Shown: positions 59,846 through 64,000 of the stretch, one piece after another | Layout of the letters: each line of letters starts with the position of its first letter | How positions within the stretch are numbered: the first letter of the stretch is position 1 | NCBI RefSeq assembly: GCF_947500255.1 | Contig: NZ_CANMRL010000001.1 | Location: 248,001-312,000 of the forward strand | Origin: an uncultured Psychroserpens sp. | GTDB taxonomy: Bacteria > Bacteroidota > Bacteroidia > Flavobacteriales > Flavobacteriaceae | DNA length: 64,000 nucleotides | Direction of reading: 5' to 3' | The notes under the pieces: generated by a model | What the model was told of the DNA's origin: nothing | What the model saw: the letters and a program-made list of their open reading frames with translations, nothing else | The model's database searches: none | Made by a program: the position numbers and the translations under genes

Positions 59846-61198
59846 TTAGCGCATAATTTTGCCACTTTTTTGAAATTCACGCTGTATACCATTTAAAATA
59901 TATTCTTGATAGATCGTTTTCTTATTAGCAGCCAAGGCTCTTAAACAACTATACTGTACTACATTCATTATTTCGGCACCAGATAATTCATAATTTCTAG
60001 CGTTTTTTGATAGATTCACATCATTATGCAGACGAACTTTACTCGGAAAAGCTTTTTTCCATAATCGCAAACGTTCGGCACTTTTAGGAAGCGGAAAATG
60101 TACAATAGATTGAAACCTCCTTAAAAACGCTTCGTCTATATTATTTTTTAAATTAGAAGCCAAAATAACTAAGCCCTTATAGCCTTCTATTCTCTGAAGT
60201 AAATAGGACACTTCTTGATTTGCATATTTATCATGTGCATCTCTAACACTTGTACGTTTACCAAACAACGCATCTGCTTCGTCAAAAAATAAAATATTAT
60301 CTGTTTTTTCTGCCTTAGACAATAGACTCGCAAGGTTTTTTTCTGTTTCACCTATAAATTTAGAAACAACCATAGAAAGGTCAATTTTGAATACGTCTTT
60401 GCCTGTGTGCTTTCCCAGCAAACCTGCTGTTAGTGTTTTTCCTGTTCCTGGCGGTCCATGAAATAACACTCTAAATCCGGGTTTTATTTTTTTATGCATT
60501 CCCCAATCATTCAACAATGTATTTCCATGAGTAATCCAAGTTTTTATCTCTTGTATTTGTTTATCAGTCTCAACATCTAACACCAAATCTTCCCATTCCA
60601 TTTTTGTCTCTATAATCTGAGCTGGAAATTTCATGCTAAATTTAGGTCTGCTCGCTTTACCAAATATAAACAAGTGCGCATATTCTTGAGAGATAATTAT
60701 CTTCCCACTCATTTTGGGTTCTCCTTCAGGAACCTCCTCTAGCCAAAGGATATGGTTTTTTTCAAAAAAATGACCTGTATTAAATACTTCCTGAATTTCC
60801 TTTCTTTTTTTTGAATTGTCTCCCGCTAATAAAAACAATGCAGTATGTCCGGTAGGCAAAAAACCTCTGAAATTTTTGCCTCTTACACCTCCTAATTGTG
60901 GAAAATCTCCTGTAGATGCCAATGTATTCTGAATAACCTCATCTAATAAATTACTATTAAAATGCGGACATAATGCAAGTAATAATAAGGTCAATTCTGA
61001 TTCAGAAAGTGTAGCCTTAAGTATATTCTCTGGCACATGTGAAGACCATGTTTCTATAGCTGGCAAGGCAGGTAACGACATTCCTTCATTACGATCAAAA
61101 TGCCGCTCCAATCTAAATTGAATCAATCTTTTGAGATAATTAAATTCTGGCGCAATTAACCTATTTATAAACATATTATCTAATTGACTTTCACTCAT
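59846..61198 (-). CDS. eCIS-type AAA+ ATPase (Afp15/PVC15-like)
   Basis: 450 residues. An N-terminal region of about 200 residues, typical of ATPases of extracellular contractile injection systems, precedes one AAA+ module: Walker A HGPPGTGKT (247-255), KFIGETEKNL, Walker B ILFFDEADALFG (302-313), sensor 1 LASNLKNNIDEAF and arginine finger LRRF (about 359-362). In eCIS such ATPases are needed for assembly or cargo loading. The eCIS identity is supported by the next gene upstream in the transcript, a DUF4157 protein. No sheath or tube genes are in the window; they would lie beyond 64000 if present. Confidence 0.85.
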   Translation of the reverse strand: MSESQLDNMFINRLIAPEFNYLKRLIQFRLERHFDRNEGMSLPALPAIETWSSHVPENILKATLSESELTLLLLALCPHFNSNLLDEVIQNTLASTGDFPQLGGVRGKNFRGFLPTGHTALFLLAGDNSKKRKEIQEVFNTGHFFEKNHILWLEEVPEGEPKMSGKIIISQEYAHLFIFGKASRPKFSMKFPAQIIETKMEWEDLVLDVETDKQIQEIKTWITHGNTLLNDWGMHKKIKPGFRVLFHGPPGTGKTLTAGLLGKHTGKDVFKIDLSMVVSKFIGETEKNLASLLSKAEKTDNILFFDEADALFGKRTSVRDAHDKYANQEVSYLLQRIEGYKGLVILASNLKNNIDEAFLRRFQSIVHFPLPKSAERLRLWKKAFPSKVRLHNDVNLSKNARNYELSGAEIMNVVQYSCLRALAANKKTIYQEYILNGIQREFQKSGKIMR

Positions 61199-61273
61199 AT
61201 CTTTTTATTTTTATGGTAAGTAATCCACCTCAAATGCTTCGTTAGTAGTAACATTACTCTTAACATATTTCTT

Positions 61274-62851
61274 TTATGGTTTTGTTGATTTACATTTATG
61301 GGTTGTTACTCCTTTTGACTTATTATACTCATCTATTGAGATTCCAACACAATGTCCTTTTTTGATTAAGAAAGCATCCAGTTGAGATTTATATTTATTG
61401 AGAGCACTAATGTATCTCTCCGCTTCCTCTTCTATTAATGTTTTAGACATTCGTAGTCTCCCATTAAACGTTGGCAAAGGGTTTGTCTCTAAATGACTTA
61501 AAATATCTAATACGTGCTGTCCTTCATGGTGAGCTAAACTCGTCGTGTTGTTTATTTTATCTTTCCCAGTAGTACCATATCCATATCCAGAAACTCCTTC
61601 TCTATCTCGGATCTGTTTATAATTTGATTGAATAGTTATGGCATAATCAAAATCTATTGACGTTACTTCTTTCGTTTTTGGATGAGTAACCCAATTGATT
61701 TTATCAGGGAATGAATATCTAGTAACTCCACCTTGACCGATAGTAGCATCAGATTTATCAGCTAAGACCACTACTTTTAATCCATTTATCATTTTCGTAA
61801 ATGGAGGGTCTTGAATTTTATAACCTAAAGCAACTTCATGACTTGTATAGCTATCAATAATATTTTGTATGTATAATTTAACTTCAGAGTCACTAACCTT
61901 ATCTCTATAATGTATAAGGCCATTCCAATTCAAAGCTTCAATTCTACCTTTAATCTCAGGATCACTTAAATCATCTTTAGTAATTCTATAGGTATCAAAC
62001 GCATAATTAGTTTTATCTTCCAAGTTAGGAGCATGAGGTTTAGGCTGAATGCTATTTTTAGCTTCATCTCTTGTTTTCTCTTTCCCATTTTGTTGCACCA
62101 CATGTGTCAACTCATGGGCTAATAAATGCTTCCCTTCTGAAGAATCAGGATTATACTTTCCTGAATTAAAATACACATCCTTACCGTGAGTAAAAGCTTG
62201 AGCACCTAATTCTTTATTCATATGTATTGCCTCATCATCTGTATGAATATTGACATCACTAAAATCAGTCCCAAAAGAAGCTTCCATTTCGGTTTTTGTC
62301 TTTTTAGGCATTCGTCTACCTTGTCCTGATTTCCTTTTAATTTTGTTCGATACCTGATTACTTGCAATTTGGCTATGAGTCGTATTACTCTTGGTTTGCA
62401 ACTTTCCTTCCTCCTCTTCGCCTTCCTTTTTATTGATCTTACCTTCTTCTTCGTCCAACTTGTTCACCATATCTTCCTCAGGCTCTTCCAATCTTTGAAC
62501 TTCTGGTTTTTCCTGTATTAGTTTATCTTCCTCTATACGCTGTTCGGCAGTTCCTAACTTCTCATCTTCCTGAGGTGTAGCCAACGATTCTCGCTGAATA
62601 TTACTAATCTCTTTATTCTGAATATCTGGTTTAGATGAATTATTGACAACAGCATCGGCCATAGTATCAGCTTCTTTTTCATATTTGTCATTTGGTTGCC
62701 CTATAGTGAGTTTTGTTTGTACTGTTGCACCCTTATTAAAAAAAGGAGTTTTGCTCTCTTTTGAAAAAAATGGGGTTTCCGATTTTTCTGCTTCTTCGTT
62801 ATTATGTGGTCTTTTATTTCTATTTCGACGACTTGAGAATATATTTTTCAT
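61274..62851 (-). CDS. DUF4157 (eCIS core) protein with second HExxH metalloprotease-like domain
   Basis: 525 residues. The N-terminus carries two PFF-type motifs (ETPFFSK, KTPFFNK) and the cargo-type sequence TKLTIGQPNDKYEKEADTMA (46-65), then a low-complexity Glu/Lys region (about 95-150), then DUF4157 (about 178-256): FGTDFSDVNIHTDDEA, GAQAFTHGKDVYFN and HLLAHELTHVVQQ with HELTH at 246-250. The C-terminal 260 residues form a separate unassigned domain with a second zinc-type motif HHEGQHVLDI (HEGQH at 442-446) and a downstream EEEAERY. Family knowledge: DUF4157 proteins are frequent eCIS-associated cargo or assembly proteins. Here the C-terminal domain could be a peptidase effector. No signal peptide is present, as expected for a protein packed into a particle inside the cell. 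Confidence 0.84.
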   Translation of the reverse strand: MKNIFSSRRNRNKRPHNNEEAEKSETPFFSKESKTPFFNKGATVQTKLTIGQPNDKYEKEADTMADAVVNNSSKPDIQNKEISNIQRESLATPQEDEKLGTAEQRIEEDKLIQEKPEVQRLEEPEEDMVNKLDEEEGKINKKEGEEEEGKLQTKSNTTHSQIASNQVSNKIKRKSGQGRRMPKKTKTEMEASFGTDFSDVNIHTDDEAIHMNKELGAQAFTHGKDVYFNSGKYNPDSSEGKHLLAHELTHVVQQNGKEKTRDEAKNSIQPKPHAPNLEDKTNYAFDTYRITKDDLSDPEIKGRIEALNWNGLIHYRDKVSDSEVKLYIQNIIDSYTSHEVALGYKIQDPPFTKMINGLKVVVLADKSDATIGQGGVTRYSFPDKINWVTHPKTKEVTSIDFDYAITIQSNYKQIRDREGVSGYGYGTTGKDKINNTTSLAHHEGQHVLDILSHLETNPLPTFNGRLRMSKTLIEEEAERYISALNKYKSQLDAFLIKKGHCVGISIDEYNKSKGVTTHKCKSTKP

Positions 62852-62865
62852 GATTTCAATTTTAA

Positions 62866-63627
62866 TTACATTTTTAACAAAAACTCTCGAGTTAAATCAT
62901 TGTAGTCAATTGCTCCATTAGATTTCTTATCATATGTAAAAATATCCATGCCTTTTTCTTGAGCATTTGCAAGGGCAATATTGGTTCGGATATGAGTTTT
63001 AAAAACCTTATCGGTTGTAAACTCAAGTTCTAGTTCTCTTTTAACCTCTTGGTTCATTTTTTTTCTATAATCATATTTCATTAAAATAAAACCCAGCAAT
63101 TTTAATTGACTATTTAATTTATGAACCAGTTCAAAGTGTTTTAAAAAACTTAGTGCTCCCTTTAAGGGTAAAAATTCTGCCAGTAGTGGTATTAAGACAA
63201 AGTCACTAGCCACTAAAGCATTAATAGTTAACATTCCCATCGAGGGTGGACAATCAATAAACACATAATCGTATGTTTTTAATTGTTTTATTAATTGAGA
63301 AAGTATTTGTTCTCTTCCATAGACACTTGCTAATTCTAATTCAACGCTTGCAAGGTCTAAAGAAGATGGGATAACATTAAGACCAGAAGCACTTACTAAT
63401 GCATCGGTTAACTTCGTTGTTTCACCAAATGCTTCTTTACGCAAAATAGTATAAACAGAAGTTTCAATTTCATCTGTTATACCTAGAGATTGTGTTAGGT
63501 TGGCTTGCGGATCAATGTCTATGATTAAAACTTTTTTATCAAGATTCTTTAATCCAGCGGCTAGGTTAATAGCTGTAGTTGTCTTACCCACACCTCCTTT
63601 AAAATTTGCTATTGATATTACTTTCAT
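62866..63627 (-). CDS. ParA/Soj-type ATPase, without ParB
   Basis: 253 residues. Deviant Walker A FKGGVGKTTTAINLA (9-23), switch I region DIDPQANLTQSLG, Walker B VFIDCPPSMGMLT and the late TNIALANAQEKG are of ParA/Soj type. No ParB gene or parS-like repeat lies nearby in the window. It lies 14 nt before the DUF4157 gene and 11 nt after the haloperoxidase gene, so it belongs to the same operon. ParA-like ATPases can place plasmids, chromosomes or large protein assemblies on the nucleoid; positioning of injection particles is an inference. Confidence 0.9.
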   Translation of the reverse strand: MKVISIANFKGGVGKTTTAINLAAGLKNLDKKVLIIDIDPQANLTQSLGITDEIETSVYTILRKEAFGETTKLTDALVSASGLNVIPSSLDLASVELELASVYGREQILSQLIKQLKTYDYVFIDCPPSMGMLTINALVASDFVLIPLLAEFLPLKGALSFLKHFELVHKLNSQLKLLGFILMKYDYRKKMNQEVKRELELEFTTDKVFKTHIRTNIALANAQEKGMDIFTYDKKSNGAIDYNDLTREFLLKM

Positions 63628-63638
63628 TTTATGTTAAT

Positions 63639-64000
63639 TTAACCCAGTTCTCCATTAAAATATTCATTGGCTTTATACCATACTTCACATCCCACTTTAC
63701 TACCAAGTTTTCGTCCTTCTAGGTCTCCATCTATAAAATGTATACCACCATACAACCTTGAAATACCTGCCTGATTAGCAGCATCCTTTAAAGTTGCCCA
63801 AGTCAAGGTTATATCTTCACAAGGTGTACAGCTAGGTTCAATTCTAGAGCCGCCTTTTGGTATCACAACAGATTCTCCATAATCTCTACTATTGCAAAAA
63901 CTATATAGCACTTCGTCGGCTGCAGCACTAAACGTACTATGTCCCGATACATATTCTGCAAATGGCGGAGTTGGTATGTATGGCATCCACTTTTCACCTT
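63639..64000 (-). CDS. Vanadium-dependent haloperoxidase-like protein (partial, 5' end beyond window)
   Basis: Only the C-terminal 120 residues are inside the window; the frame is open through 64000 with GEKW in front of MPYIPTPPF, so that Met is not the start. Visible are PPFAEYVSGHSTFSAAADEV, the acid-phosphatase/haloperoxidase active-site motif with SGHS, and SRLYGGIHFIDGD, the second motif with the His that binds vanadate or attacks phosphate, followed by an EGRKLGSKVG helix. The family includes bromo- and chloroperoxidases and PAP2-like phosphatases. It is the first visible gene of the ParA-DUF4157-ATPase operon. Confidence 0.85.
   Translation of the reverse strand, partial: GEKWMPYIPTPPFAEYVSGHSTFSAAADEVLYSFCNSRDYGESVVIPKGGSRIEPSCTPCEDITLTWATLKDAANQAGISRLYGGIHFIDGDLEGRKLGSKVGCEVWYKANEYFNGELG

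Noticed and set aside
62866-63627. Plasmid-type partition locus
   Set aside because: No ParB gene, parS-like repeats or replication gene lies in the window, and the neighbours are eCIS-type genes; beyond 64000 this remains open.
1-64000. CRISPR arrays, insertion sequences, rRNA genes
   Set aside because: No regularly spaced repeats, transposase motifs or rRNA sequence were seen; the only tandem repeat is at 14295-14418 and has no spacers.

Overview
This window is a chromosomal segment of a marine-type member of the Flavobacteriaceae (Bacteroidota). The evidence is AT-rich DNA, promoters of the Bacteroidota type (TTG/TTTG about 19-20 nt before TANNTTTG), two large secreted proteins with type IX secretion (T9SS) C-terminal signals, an FtsZ with a very long acidic tail, a mevalonate-pathway gene pair and a flavobacterial set of envelope genes. 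The genus cannot be fixed from the sequence alone. Winogradskyella, Psychroserpens, Olleya and Lacinutrix relatives are plausible.

Layout. (1) 1-10 kb, accessory: two large T9SS cargo proteins that share a C-terminal module, then a compact three-gene cassette. The cassette holds a 53-residue leader-like peptide that no long-ORF survey would report (7548-7709), an HPr-kinase-like protein with an N-terminal PqqD-like domain, and a NTP_transf_5-type nucleotidyltransferase. An outer-membrane barrel protein follows. (2) 10.6-14.5 kb: an MtfA-like zinc peptidase, then a SbtA-type bicarbonate transporter locus with a divergent LysR regulator. A duplicated 50-bp regulatory block carries a T-N11-A operator at both ends of this locus. 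A 51-bp tandem repeat, a terminator and tRNA-Arg(UCG) follow. (3) 14.6-30.6 kb, minus strand: yqeY and then a complete division and cell-wall cluster. In transcription order this is mraZ, rsmH, ftsL, ftsI, murE, mraY, murD, ftsW, murG, murC, ftsQ, ftsA, ftsZ. Three 10-bp-phased GTGG repeats, the likely MraZ operator, lie in front of mraZ. (4) 30.9-41.6 kb, housekeeping: an alpha/beta hydrolase, engB, an orphan OppC-type permease, a tail-specific protease, surE, lpxB, an NlpC/P60 lipoprotein, comEC and a secreted thioredoxin-like protein. (5) 41.7-48 kb: a peptide-utilisation operon (dipeptidyl peptidase IV plus two POT transporters). (6) 48.2-50.4 kb: HMG-CoA reductase and a GYDIA-type GHMP kinase. 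(7) 50.5-58.4 kb, minus strand: an envelope-biogenesis series (coaX, outer-membrane protein, TPR protein, lptC, small membrane protein, CBS/CorC protein, ppiD). (8) tRNA-Phe with a textbook Bacteroidota promoter, encoded CCA and a terminator. (9) 58.8-64 kb, accessory: the end of what looks like an extracellular contractile injection system (eCIS) locus. It holds a vanadium-haloperoxidase-like protein (cut by the window edge), an orphan ParA, a DUF4157 cargo protein with a second HExxH motif, an eCIS-type AAA ATPase and a PAS-LuxR regulator.

The two places most likely to hold undescribed biology are the peptide/kinase/nucleotidyltransferase cassette at 7.5-10 kb, which looks like a minimal peptide-modification system with a Tat-like leader and a predicted 12-residue product, and the eCIS-associated genes at 59.8-64 kb. 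No CRISPR array, insertion sequence or rRNA gene was seen. All functional assignments rest on motif recognition by eye; no database search was run.
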